Translations under genes and position numbers: made by a program
Assembly: GCA_039090855.1 (NCBI GenBank)
Contig: CM077034.1
Span: 226,923,331-226,987,330 of the forward strand
Length of the DNA stretch: 64,000 nucleotides
Direction of reading: 5' to 3'
From: Macrothele yani
Taxonomy: Eukaryota; Arthropoda; Arachnida; Araneae; Macrothelidae
In this document: positions 49,542-58,882 of the stretch, piece by piece
Position numbering within the stretch: position 1 is the stretch's first letter
Layout of the letters: each line of letters opens with the position of its first letter
The notes under the pieces: generated by a model
The model's input: only the letters and a program-made list of their open reading frames with translations
What the model was told of the DNA's origin: nothing
Database searches by the model: none

Positions 49542-49576
49542 CTCGCAATGGTGTGATGTTATTTCCACACCGCGAG
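49542..49576 (+). other. Stem-loop in the TRIM interior
   Basis: CTCGC pairs with GCGAG and GGTGTG with CACACC, separated by a 3-nt bulge and closed by a 10-nt loop. An 8-bp palindrome, ATCCGGAT, lies upstream at 49516-49523, next to the primer site. A role in RNA packaging or dimerisation would suit a non-coding retroelement but is inference. Confidence 0.6.
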
Positions 49577-49602
49577 ATAGGAAAAATAAGAGCAGCACTT
49601 CG

Positions 49603-49630
49603 AAAAAAAAAAAAAATAAGGGGGAGATGA
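49603..49630 (+). promoter_or_regulatory. Polypurine tract of the TRIM
   Basis: A run of 14 A followed by TAAGGGGGAGATGA ends immediately before the 3' LTR. Purine-rich tracts in this position prime plus-strand DNA synthesis in LTR retroelements. Confidence 0.78.
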
Positions 49631-49810
49631 TGTAACGTACCAGGAGATGTGACGTACCTGCCAGAAGGACGCACACGACATAAAGGCAGATAGGAATCAG
49701 AATAAAATGTCCGCGTAGCTCAATTGGTAGAGCAACTTATTCCGGAATGAGTGGACCCGGGTTCGAATCCTGGCGCAGATAAAAATGACGGAGAAATTTA
49801 CTTCGTTATA
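49631..49810 (+). repeat. 3' LTR of the TRIM
   Basis: 180 bp, same ends as the 5' LTR. It is closer to the solo LTR at 13114 in the tRNA-like region (GAGCAACTTATT, GAGTGGACCC) than the 5' LTR is. Confidence 0.87.
49709..49780 (+). tRNA. tRNA-like segment in the 3' LTR
   Basis: 72 nt with the same A and B boxes as the 5' copy and an acceptor stem GTCCGCG/CGCAGAT with one mismatch. AATAAA ends three bases upstream of it. Confidence 0.7.
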
Positions 49811-49814
49811 GCTC

Positions 49815-50114
49815 TGGATCCAACAAGTCTACGGTGTGCCCAACACGCATTGTGGAAGCTAGACTCGGTGAACACTTCTATTGCCCCCAATAAAACATAC
49901 TACAAAGCCAGCTCGCCGATGGCTGTCGCCAGCGTTTGTATCCTTACAATGTCGGTCTGTCCCTGTGCCGCCTTGTGCTGGGAGAGAGGGGACGGAGAGA
50001 AAAGAAAAAGAAAAGATTCACCCGAAAGTATATGGCAAAATAAAACGTACTTCTTCTTCAAAAAAATACACGAATTAATAAAAATGAATAAATTCATAAA
50101 TAAATAAATAAACT
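49815..50114. other. Flank between the TRIM and a Tc1 fragment
   Basis: No domain recognised. It includes a purine-rich stretch near 49980-50015 and AT-rich AAATAAATAAATA near 50095. Confidence 0.55.
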
Positions 50115-50124
50115 AGGGAATGGG

Positions 50125-51024
50125 TTCTCGACTAAATGTACAACGCTCGAGTTCGGGCGCTGTCACAAAGGACCAGGCTCTGGGAAGGCCAGTCCATTCG
50201 ATTAACCCCATTATCACCATACCATGCCATGGTGGACCTCGCAACATGACAGGCGGCATTGTCATCATGAAAGTATGAGTCCACCCCGTAAAACTGCCAC
50301 AACGTAGGAAGCGCATGGTCATCCAAAATGGTGCAGTAGGTCTCGACGTTGAGTCTACCAGGAATTGCGACCAAGGGTCCCGTGCCATACCAGGAGAAAC
50401 ACCCCCATAGCATAATTCCACCGCCGCCGAACTTCACAGTTGGCACAATACATTCCGGCAGGAGGCGTTCTCCAGGCAGACGCCAAACCCAGACCCTGCC
50501 ATCCGAACGGTAGAGGTTGAACCTTGATTCGTCGCTCCAGAGAACCTGTTTCCACTGTCGACGTTCTTTGCACCACGTTAGACGAGCAGCGCTATTGGAC
50601 TTGGTGATCAAAGGCTTGTGGGTCCATGATAACCGAGCAGATGGGCTTCCTTACGGATGGTATTAATCGAAAGAACACTCCCGGATGCCTGTTGAAACTC
50701 CTCGCGGATGTGGCCCAGTTTTGTGGGTTTGCCGGGTCGGGGCACATTTCGACAGTCACCTCTCATCTTCCACTTGCCAATCACGTAGGCCACTTTCGAT
50801 TTTGGGTACTTCAACTCGCTGGATATGTCATCGGCCATTTCTGTGATACCCGACGATTACACCTTTCTCGAAATCAGAGAGCTCCGAACTGCGTGGCATC
50901 TTGCACGCGACTGGTTGCATTGTTGTTTCCACACACGATATTTAACGGCGGAGGCCGTGAGGTGTATCAGGACCGCAGATATCGTCGATTGCAGGGGTGT
51001 CCAATTACTTGTTGGTAGATAGTG
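50125..51024 (-). mobile_element. Tc1-like element, family B, copy 2, 3' truncated
   Basis: Minus-strand copy beginning CACTATCTACCAACAAGTAA at 51024, next to TA at 51025-51026. It runs collinear with copy 3 (58759) through most of the transposase, then ends before the catalytic Glu region. No right terminal repeat is found. Confidence 0.9.
50132..50899 (-). pseudogene. Tc1-B transposase, frameshifted and 3' truncated
   Basis: Start at 50899 (MPRSSELSDFEKGVIVGYH), then a frame change to a segment with YPKSKVAYVIGKWK (HTH) and GHIREEFQQASGSV. After another change come [20 protein letters not shown] (first Asp), [14 protein letters not shown] and [13 protein letters not shown] (second Asp). 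The frame fails at DWPSQS, where SPDLNPIE would follow, so the catalytic Glu is missing. A stretch equivalent to RDRRVLAREIRKNRTKS in copy 3 is also absent. Confidence 0.88.
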
Positions 51025-51026
51025 TA

Positions 51027-51629
51027 CAAGTCGTAGTCCTACGTTCCAAACTGACGGCTCAATCAGAACTGAGCCTATTTGTATTTTTTTTTTTTTACGT
51101 GATGAATGTATGAGATACTAGAAGGATTGGGTAAGATTACATAGGGGAACTGATACAGGAAATAATTGATTGGCAGACAAAAAAAAAGTAATAAATAGCG
51201 CGCATATCTTTGATAACTTCTGTATTTTATCTTCTGGTGGAAGTTTGTGACAATGGCATCACGTGACCTGTGTTCGTGCGGGCTCGACGGGAAAAGAAAA
51301 AAAAAAAAAAAAATCCATGAAAGTGCTTTTATTGCTGAGTGCTGTGAAGAAGTTTTCCGTTCGGCAGACGATGCGAACGAGGGTATTGACACCACGTGGT
51401 ACCCAGCTGTGAAAGCTTTCACTTTTTCCTTTCGCTGCCTTACAGAACTTCCCGTTTATTTATGCATGCTCTTAGATTCGTCGAAGTGAAAGGTGAACAG
51501 ATCTGTTCGTTCTCCTCAAACATGGACGAAAATAAACTATCCAGACGCCAAATGTCATAAGACAGTAGACATTTCCACCTTCGGAATTTGACGACTGAAA
51601 ACATTTTTTTTTTTTTTTTTGTTCGTCCT
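51027..51629. other. Intergenic, no gene seen
   Basis: AT-rich with A and T homopolymers near 51085, 51180, 51296 and 51605. Short frames lack recognisable domains. Confidence 0.55.
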
Positions 51630-53124
51630 CACAATACTTAAGGACGGATGACAATAGCAACCATAAAATGGAAGGCAGGAAAATGTGGAAATTAGCATAA
51701 GTGCGGGATACAGTAAGACGTGTTGTGCGTATGCAAATTTTGGATTGCCGAACTTGTTCGTGACGTCAGAGCGCTGATAAGAGATATAAAGGATTTGGAC
51801 GCGTATTGACCGTTGTTGTTCAAACGCAAAGTTGAAAGGGAAAGAATCAATTGACGGACTTGCAATTTTCAGTATGTCTTCCCGACATCACCTAGATGAT
51901 TTTACGCGTGGCCGTATTATTGGCAAGATTGAAGAAGGGCGAAAAATAACAGATGTTGCCAGGGAGTTCGACGTCAGCCACAGTGTTGTTTCAAGGCTTT
52001 GGAAATCATTTCAAACAAATGGAGAGTGTAGCAAACTTCACGGGGGAGGTCGTGTTCGCAGTACGACACCTGCAGAAGATCGGTACATAGTGCTATCAAC
52101 AAAAACACACCGGCGCAGCACAGCTAGTGAGGTAGCAAGTCAGTTTATGGCTGCTACTGGCAAGCGGATCTCCCGAAAAACTGTCGCCAGACGTTTGCAT
52201 GAAGGAGGACTATACGCCCGCCGTCCTGTTGTGTGCATCCCATTGTCCAGACGTCACCGTACCGCCCGTTTGCAATGGTGCCATCAACATCGCAATTGGA
52301 CTGATAACGACTGGTCTGCTGTCCTCTTCTCAGATGAGAGTAGATACAGTCTATCGTCTGATTGTCGACGACAACTGATCTGGCGTGATAGTGGTACTGC
52401 ATATTGTCCAGCAAACATACACGAAAGGGACCGATATCGGACATGTAGTGTCATGGTATGGGCTGGCATCATGATCAATGGCAGTACGTCCCTCTATGTG
52501 CTTCCAACTGGGACTATCACTGGCCAACGATATATTAAGGATGTTCTGCTACCTCGTGTTCGCATGTTCCGTGGTGCTGTCGGTGATAGATTCATTTTCA
52601 TGGACGACAACGCAACATGTCATCGAACAGTCGCTGTCCGCCTCGTATGGCCAGCACGTTCTCCAGATCTGAATCCCATTGAAAATGTGTGGGATGCTTT
52701 GGGGAGGAGTCTTGCTGGTCGCCAATGCCCTCCAATAAACAAGGACACCCTCATCCGTGCACTGACAGAGGAATGGGATAAATTACCCCAACAGCTGCTT
52801 GATAATGTTGTGCAAAGCATGACACGACGTGTGGAATCTTGCATCGCCCTCCATGGTGGCCATATCCCGTATTGACATCTTACGCCGGAACGCCTGCGGA
52901 CGGTAATTGCATTTTTTTCACGTTTACGTATTCTGCACAAAATGGCCTGTTTGTCCCTTGAACACGTTCCAAAGCCTTCTGGATTTCAGAGCACAATAAA
53001 TTGTCTTTCTTGTAATGTCCTGGCATTCTGACATTATTTTATTTCACTTGGCATCCAACCACACTTACTTTTTTATGCGCTGTATAGCCGTTTACGATCC
53101 GTCCTTAGCAATTGTCCGGCAGTG
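51630..53124 (+). mobile_element. Tc1-like element, family A, copy 2, left end eroded
   Basis: The right end keeps the family-A terminal repeat (TTGTCCGGCAGTG, ending 53124). The left end is recognisable only from TTAAGGACGGATGAC inward and its outer bases are replaced by a T-rich stretch, so no clean TA duplication remains. The interior carries an open transposase frame. Confidence 0.9.
51874..52875 (+). CDS. Tc1-A transposase, open frame with a 10-residue catalytic-core deletion
   Basis: 333 residues from MSSRHHLDDFTRGR. The frame is also open upstream from 51832, but the shared methionine of the family is preferred. Domains: HTH with VAREFDVSHSVVSRLWKSF (about residues 25-45), a second DNA-binding segment near TASEVASQFMAATGKRISRK, and a DDE core with FSDES, FMDDNATCH and SPDLNPIENVWD. 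The QECLESEDIQ segment present in copy 1 is missing, leaving 24 instead of 34 residues between the second Asp and the Glu. Loss of spacing in the active site should abolish cutting, although the DNA-binding part is intact. With an eroded left end the element probably cannot move; a binding-only product is conceivable but unproven. Confidence 0.88.
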   Translation: MSSRHHLDDFTRGRIIGKIEEGRKITDVAREFDVSHSVVSRLWKSFQTNGECSKLHGGGRVRSTTPAEDRYIVLSTKTHRRSTASEVASQFMAATGKRISRKTVARRLHEGGLYARRPVVCIPLSRRHRTARLQWCHQHRNWTDNDWSAVLFSDESRYSLSSDCRRQLIWRDSGTAYCPANIHERDRYRTCSVMVWAGIMINGSTSLYVLPTGTITGQRYIKDVLLPRVRMFRGAVGDRFIFMDDNATCHRTVAVRLVWPARSPDLNPIENVWDALGRSLAGRQCPPINKDTLIRALTEEWDKLPQQLLDNVVQSMTRRVESCIALHGGHIPY

Positions 53125-53330
53125 TGTAAACACTTTGTCTCTTTTCTTTCTGTGATTCTAATAATCACAGCAGAAAACTTGCTTTTGGATAGAATAGGGT
53201 TTTCTGGGCAGTGGTTTTTTTTTTTTTTCTGAATAGCAAGAAGCCTGAACTTGTAAACGTAAGTTGTTGTAAAAAGAGAAAGGTCGACCTAGTGGTGCAC
53301 CCAGGAATTCTTGTTGGAGGCGGCTATATA
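53125..53330. other. Short flank before an RTE copy
   Basis: Includes a T run near 53217 and GTGGTGCACCCAGGAATTCT near 53293, similar to CAGTGGCGCACCGTGGAATT at 20670 and likewise beside an RTE 3' end. No gene. Confidence 0.55.
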
Positions 53331-54885
53331 TATCATCATCATCATTGTCAACCATTATCAATCCACTTCTAATTTTTTTTTTTTTTTTGATTGGAGGTTT
53401 AACGACCGCCGTGAGCAACTCAATGGACTATAAGCAGTCGCCCGTCCCTAATTTAGGGTCACTGGTTCCAGGGAAGGGAGAGAGCCAGTGCCGTAAGACA
53501 AACACAACATCCATGCCTCACCGGGATTTGAACCCGGAGCCCTTACGAACGAATGATCAGAGGCCAGCGCCTTAAACAACTGCGCAATCCACTGCTGGAC
53601 GAAGCTCTCCCCAAGTTTCTTCCACAACGGTCTGTCTTGTGCCAGTCTCCTCCATGTTACTCCTGCATACTTTCGAATTTCATCCACCCATCTACCATGT
53701 GGTCTTCTTCTGGGTCTTTTCCTGTCCCTTGGAATCCAATCTAAAATTTCGGCTGTCCATCGACGGCCTGTCCTTCTGGCAGTATGTCCAGCCCATTACC
53801 ATTTCAGGGATTTTACTCTGATCATGATGTCTTGTCATTTTTCTGATCCACGAGTTCCTCTTCTTATCTTTCCTGCTTACACCAAGCATGCATCTCTCCA
53901 TGCTACTTTGAGTTGTCTGCAGCCTTTGTATGTCTCTTTTAGTTAAGGTCCACGTCTCTGCATCATACGTAAGCACTGGAAGGATGCATTGATCAAACAC
54001 TTTTCTTTTAAGACATATGGCATATTGCTCTTGAAAATTATGCTGTTTCTTCCAAAAGCTCTCCAGGCAAGTTTTGTACGCCGATTAATTTCTTCATCGT
54101 GACCCTCACTTGATATCTGCTGTCCAAGATAAACGTACGTGTCTGTTATCTCCAGCTTTTCTCCATCAATCGATAAATCTTCATTTCTTGTAAAAGCATT
54201 GAACATCACTTTTGTCTTCTGAAAGTTCATTTTTAATCCCACTTCTTTACTCTTGTCAGCAAGTTCCTGGATCATACTCTGCAGCTCTGATGGGGTTGGT
54301 GCAAAAATGACTACGTCATCAGCAAAACGAAGGTGGGTTAGATAATCTCCTTTAATCTTTATCCCCTTGTTTTCCCATTAAAGAGTTTGGGAGATATAGT
54401 GTCACCTTGGCTCACTCCCTTTCCAATTCTTATGTGTGTTGTATTTTCAAACAGCCGAATCTTTGCACTTGCATTTTCATAGATGTTATTAATAATATGA
54501 ATGTATGCATCTTCAATATCGCAGGATTTCAGAGCCATTGTAACTGCTGATGGTTTCACCGAATCAAAGACTTTTCATAATCGATAAAAGCCATGCACAA
54601 TGGAAGTTCATATTCCCTCGCTCTTTCAATTAGTTCTCTCAGTACGTGGATATGATCTATTGTGCTGTAGCCACTCCTGAATCCAGCTTGTTCTCTCGGT
54701 TGAGCCATGTCCAGTGTTACCTTCAAGCGGTGTGAAAGAACTTTAGTGAAGATTTTATAAACCACTGATAGGAGGCTGATAGGTCTGTAGTTCCTGAGAT
54801 CCTCAATGTCACTTTTTTTTATGTAGCAGAATCATTGTAGCATTGTTCCAATCCTCAGGAATATTCCGTTCATTAAAGCAAGATT
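53331..54885 (-). mobile_element. RTE/BovB-like LINE copy c, broken and split by a SINE
   Basis: Minus-strand copy from the ATGATG tail at 53331 to about 54885, interrupted by a SINE at 53368-53584. Coding remnants in several frames include YKIFTKVLSHRL, FRSGYSTIDHI, GVSQGDTISPKLFN, MNFQKTKVM and YLGQQISSEGH. It has several small deletions, for example the Phe of AFDS in motif A and the sequence around 54375, so it is dead. Confidence 0.9.
53368..53584 (-). mobile_element. tRNA-derived SINE (family 1), head truncated
   Basis: Minus-strand insertion into the RTE 3' end with a 9-bp duplication CAATCCACT (53359-53367 and 53585-53593). The outer part of the tRNA head is missing: the copy stops at ACTGCG, where CCACCGGGGCGGC is expected. 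Confidence 0.92.
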
Positions 54886-54893
54886 CCTGAGGA

Positions 54894-55104
54894 TTTTTTT
54901 CTTGATTGGAATTTTAACGACCGCCGTGAGCAACTCAATGGGCTATAAGCAGTCGCCCGTCCCTAATTTAGGGCCACTGGTTCCAGGGAAGGGAGAGAGC
55001 CAGTGCCGTAAGACAAACACAACATTCATGCCTCACCGGGATTCGAACCCGGACCCTGTAGGGACGAATGATCAGAGGCCATCGCTTAGACCACTGCGCC
55101 ACCG
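54894..55104 (-). mobile_element. tRNA-derived SINE (family 1)
   Basis: Minus-strand copy with a 9-bp duplication TCCTGAGGA (54885-54893 and 55105-55113). The head is nearly complete, ending CCACCG. It is inserted in a short plus-oriented piece of RTE sequence beyond the end of copy c. Confidence 0.92.
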
Positions 55105-55176
55105 TCCTGAGGAGTGGAACAAAGTCAATTAAATATACACAAATAAAAAAAGCCAATTGTCAACGGTATTAAGATA

Positions 55177-56353
55177 CACTGAAGAGCAATTGAATTAGAG
55201 ATACCTGTCTAGTAACGTGTAGCACCACCTTTCGCCCTGATGACGGCGAAGATTCGTCTCGGCATGGACTCGACAAGACACCGGAAGCGTTGGGAAGCCA
55301 TACGGATCCACGACCCCTGAACAAGCTCCCACAGTTCACGAAGATTTGATGGAGGGGGTCATCTCTCTCGATGGCATCCCAGGTCAGGTGACCTAGCTGG
55401 CCAAGGAAGCGAGGTCACGTCGGTGGAGTGTTCATCCAACCATTCGGATACAATTCGGGAGCTGCATTGTCTTGTTGCAGGATGAGGTCCCCAGTGGGAT
55501 GTTGAAGACGCACAAACGGAAGCAAATGGTCGTCCAGGATATCCCGGTAACGTTGACCTGTGAGGGACGATGTCACACGTACCAGGGGTCCCATTTCAGT
55601 CCTCGTAAACAGTCCCCAGACGAGAATGCCACCCCCACCAGCTTGAACGGTACCCTACTGGCAAGAAGGATCCATCGCTTCATGTGGTTTGCGCCGTACT
55701 CGAATCCTGTCATCCGCATGTACCAACGTGAATCTCGACTCATCAGTCCAGGCAACATTTTCCCACATGTCTAGCGTCCAGTGGCGATGTTCCCGCGCCC
55801 ATGCTAATCTTTGCACCCTGTGATGTGCGGTCAGCAGCGGTACCCTCGTGGGACGATGGCTTCTGTACCCCATAGCGAGGAGATGGTTCTTGACGGTGTG
55901 GCTGCTTACACGTTTTTGTGCACCAGCGTTAAATTGCCGAGTGATTTCTTGCAGTGTGGCCTGTCTATCAGCTGTTACAATGCGAGCTAGCCGACGATGA
56001 CCCCGCTCATCCACACGCTGTTGTCCACGGAAGTTGGCCCTTGAAGGGATGGTTTTACCGGATTCGATGTACTCACGGTGCACCCGTGACACAGTGGCTC
56101 GTGAAAATCCCAGCGCGTGCACGACTTCCGAGATGGAGTGACACATTCGTCGGGCCCAGACAATTTTCCCACGATCAAATGCGCTTAGATCCTTCGTCTT
56201 ACAGATACTGCGTCCGACTCTGACTGATTCCCGTCACATCACTCCTTATATTGTCGGATCGCTGCATACGTCATGTCGTTTCCGTTTACAAGGCCGCCCA
56301 CAGCGCCACATTTGCATAACGCCAGCTGTCACTAATTCAATTGCTCTTCAGTG
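55177..56353 (-). mobile_element. Tc1-like element, family D (1177 bp)
   Basis: 22-bp identical terminal repeats beginning CACTGAAGAGCAATTGAATT. The left flank is TA (55175-55176); the right is TT, a mutated TA. A broken transposase reads on the minus strand. Confidence 0.93.
55209..56206 (-). pseudogene. Tc1-D transposase, start codon lost, catalytic Glu deleted
   Basis: The probable ancestral start at 56206 reads ATC (Ile) instead of ATG, followed by KTKDLSAFDRGKIVWARR. Then come HTH segments (HSISEVVHALGFSRATVSRV and QATLQEITRQF), WTDESRF (first Asp), a frameshift near 55657, and LILQQDNA (second Asp). In the third motif SPDL is joined directly to a WDAIE-like stretch, so the residues corresponding to NPIE are deleted. 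The end, GGATRY and stop, is recognisable at 55209. Confidence 0.87.
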
Positions 56354-56439
56354 TTTCGCTGCGAAAAAAACACTCGTGTGGATTCGCTTCTTTTGTCTAA
56401 GAGAATCAGTCTGGCGAGCGAAGACCAACGGGGCTCCTC

Positions 56440-56560
56440 CTAGTGGCCGGATGACGTCATCGTAACGCAACCAGCTCTATAATAGAAGAGCCTTCGCTGT
56501 TCTGATTGGAAGACTGTCCAAGAGATCGCCTGCTAGCGTTTCCATGACAACACCAATGAG
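56440..56560 (+). promoter_or_regulatory. Promoter-like motif cluster
   Basis: Within 120 bp lie a perfect CRE (TGACGTCA, 56452-56459), two CCAAT motifs (ATTGG at 56505-56509 and CCAAT at 56553-56557) and an RFX X-box-like dyad GTTTCCATGACAAC (56538-56551). The cluster sits 80-190 bp upstream of the frame at 56642. Such density is unusual in this AT-rich repeat-filled window. Whether it drives a transcript is unknown. Confidence 0.4.
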
Positions 56561-56641
56561 CGGCCGAAGGGGAATGGGGGCATTGCTTCGGGCCACGGCT
56601 AGCTCAGAAAAGAGGATACTTAGACTACTTAAGTCACTCGC

Positions 56642-57010
56642 ATGTTCAGGCCGAAAACAGTACGTGTTTTGCGAGAGCTTTTCCAGTTTGTGCGCAGCGT
56701 CAATGAATTAAAATCGGTGATATCATGTCTTAAATTCGTGGCTTTGTTGGATTCGAACTGTTTTGATAAATGTTGCGCAAGCGTTCCTGAACATCTACTA
56801 TCAGAACTTAAAGAACTCTATGCTGCAAAGTTTGATACAACTCGACTAAAAAATGATCTGAAGGTGTTTTATCCCCTTGATGAAAACAAAAAGAAATCAG
56901 TAAAGACATCACTTGTTACATAAATTACATAAAGTACAGATTAGGAGACCTAATATTAAAGTTTCCCTCAAGAACTACAACTGCCGAAAGAAGTTTTTAG
57001 AAGCAAGATA
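56642..57010 (+). pseudogene. hAT-family transposase C-terminal remnant (probable)
   Basis: An open frame of 93 codons (56642-56923) has LLSELKELYAAKFDTTRLKN and LKVFYPLDE. After a stop and frame change, SRTTTAERSF is encoded at 56968-56997. That decapeptide matches the dimerisation signature of hAT transposases (TTTAERSF followed by a lysine/leucine-rich segment), and the upstream stretch resembles the alpha-helical region preceding it. A mariner is inserted at 57011-57012 immediately after. The start codon is arbitrary; the upstream part of the protein is not recognised. Confidence 0.5.
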
Positions 57011-57012
57011 TA

Positions 57013-58285
57013 CACAGTGTGGCAAAGAATTTCTAAGACTGGGTCTGTAAAATGAAATAGAAACAAGAAATTATAATTTGTTTTGGTTTCTTATTCAAAA
57101 TAAGTCCCTCCGGCTTCAATACACTTACTTGTTACAGCGATTTAATAATGATTCGAATGCCTGTTCCAGTTCACTTTGCGGAATTGCCTCCAAAGCACGC
57201 GTCGAAGCTGTTTGTATGGTCGAAATATCATCAAAATAACACCCTTTTAACGCCATTTTAAGTTTTGGGAACAAACAAAAGTCGCAGGGTGCTAAATCAG
57301 GCGAATACGGTGGATGATTCAACACACAGACGTTACTTTTCGCCAAAAATCTACGAACAAGAAGTGAGGTGTGACTGGGTGCATTATCGTGCAACAAACA
57401 CCAACTGTTTTCATCCCGATATTCTGGACGAATGCGACGAATTCTGCCCATCAAACGCCTCAAAACATTTAAATAAAACTCACCAGTAATTGTTTGTCCA
57501 CTTGGAACAAATTCTTTGTGGATATTACTCTTACTATCAAAGAATGTAATGAGCATTGTTTTGATTTTCGATGGAACTTTTCTTGTCTTTTTGGCTTGTG
57601 GTGAGTTTCTTGACTTCCATTCCGCACTTTGCCGCTTTGTTTTAGGATCATATTGAAAACACCATGTTTCATCACCTGTAACAATCGATTTTAAGAAGTT
57701 TGGATCGTTTTCAGCGGCTGAAATGATGTCTCTGCAATGTGCACTTCTCCTTGATTTTTGTTCATTGGTTAACGTGTGTGGAACAAATTTAGCACAGACT
57801 TTTGTTTTGCCCAAATCTTCATGCAGGATGGTTCGAATCGTTTCTTTGTTGATGTTTAAAGACTCTTCCATCATTCTTAGTAACGCACATCGATTGTTTG
57901 CCACGAAATCAAGCACTTTTTCAATAATCTTAGGTGTCGTAGATGAACTTGGTCTTCCGGTATGCTTATCATCTTCTATCGTATCTCTTCCGTCCAAAAA
58001 AATTTGTGCCACAGGAAAACATTTGATCTACTTAAACAAAACGTTTACCAAGTTTTGCATTAAATTTAATAACATCCCTTTGTTCCATCTTAATAATTCA
58101 ACATGAAAAAAATTTGACTTCTCTAATGAACGGCCGTTTCGTTTGAGTTACTTTAACAACTGCGCAGTAGTTTTGACAGAAATCAAGCAGATGGTCACGG
58201 TTTATAACGCATTCGCGATTACACTGGTGGCGCCACCGTAGGCTGAAATCTAGCGCCAGTCTTAAAAATTATTTGACGCACTGTG
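57013..58285 (-). mobile_element. mariner element (1273 bp)
   Basis: Terminal repeats of about 28 bp (left CACAGTGTGGCAAAGAATTT, right read inward CACAGTGCGTCAAATAATTT) are bounded by TA at 57011-57012 and 58286-58287. The length is typical of mariner. It is inserted into the probable hAT remnant. Confidence 0.95.
57125..58088 (-). pseudogene. mariner transposase, N-terminal deletion
   Basis: The minus strand starts MEQRDVIKFNAKLGKRFV at 58088, a standard mariner N terminus, then meets stops where roughly 30 residues of the first HTH are missing. The frame resumes upstream of FLDGRDTIEDDKHTGRPS and stays open for 295 codons from 58012: KFVPHTL (variant of WVPHEL), TGDETWCFQYDP (first Asp), LLHDNAPSHTS (second Asp), PYSPDLAPCDFCLFPKLK (third Asp, DD34D). 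The catalytic domain looks intact but the DNA-binding part is damaged. Confidence 0.93.
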
Positions 58286-58287
58286 TA

Positions 58288-58756
58288 TCTTAGAGCCCCG
58301 CATGTACATTCGAGAAATGTCAATCGGGAAAAACATCCTTTTTAAACATATAAAAGTACTCGGAAGAAACTTTTCATGAAAACGTAACACTCAAGTTCAC
58401 ACAAAAGGAAATAAGAATGGAATCCATTTACAAATAAAGTATTCAGAAGAAGAATGGAGTTCATGTACAAATAAGTGTTCAAATCTTAATCCTCACAATT
58501 ACTTGGTATCATGTTAGCAATAGTATGTACCTAAAATTTAGAAAAAAAAAGTTACTTCTATTGCTTAGCAACAATTTTAAAGTGATTTTTAAACCGTTAA
58601 ACAAAATGACCTTTTTAGGATCAAAGAACTATAGTTGAAGACAAAACCTCGTGGGGGATTTATCAAATTCCACGTAAATGTGGCGCTTCGTATATAGGAC
58701 AGATACGTAGACCTTTGCATTTTCGATTGAAGGGGCACAAGATTTACATTTGGAAC
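58288..58756. other. Unassigned sequence
   Basis: AT-rich sequence right of the mariner. Short frames have no recognised domain. Confidence 0.55.
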
Positions 58757-58882
58757 TACACTATCTACCAACAAGTAATTGGACACCCCTGCAATCGACG
58801 ATATCTGCGGTCCTGATACGCGTCACGGCGGCCGCCGTTAAATATCGTGTGGAAACAAACAACGCAACCAGTCGCATGCAAG

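Larger units (their letters stand above)
49321..49810 (+). mobile_element. TRIM retrotransposon with tRNA-like LTRs (490 bp, complete)
   Basis: A complete miniature LTR retrotransposon: 5' LTR 49321-49501, one spacer base, primer binding site, 129-bp non-coding interior in all, purine-rich tract, 3' LTR 49631-49810. The target duplication is GCTC at 49317-49320 and 49811-49814. The LTRs begin TGTAACGTACC and end CGTTATA, so the ends are TG...TA with a 7-bp imperfect inverted repeat. The two LTRs differ at about nine positions plus one indel (roughly 5%), so the insertion is not recent. There is no gag or pol; movement would need proteins from an autonomous element. Each LTR carries a tRNA-like module with pol III boxes, the unusual feature here. 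A MITE reading is less likely because the primer site and purine tract are correctly placed. Confidence 0.88.

Noticed and set aside
49321..49810. Interpretation as two independent 180-bp MITEs in tandem
   Set aside because: Only the outer edges carry the GCTC duplication, and the interior has a primer binding site and a purine tract exactly where an LTR element needs them.
57013..58285. Active mariner copy
   Set aside because: The catalytic domain is open, but about 30 residues of the N-terminal DNA-binding region are missing and stops follow residue 18.
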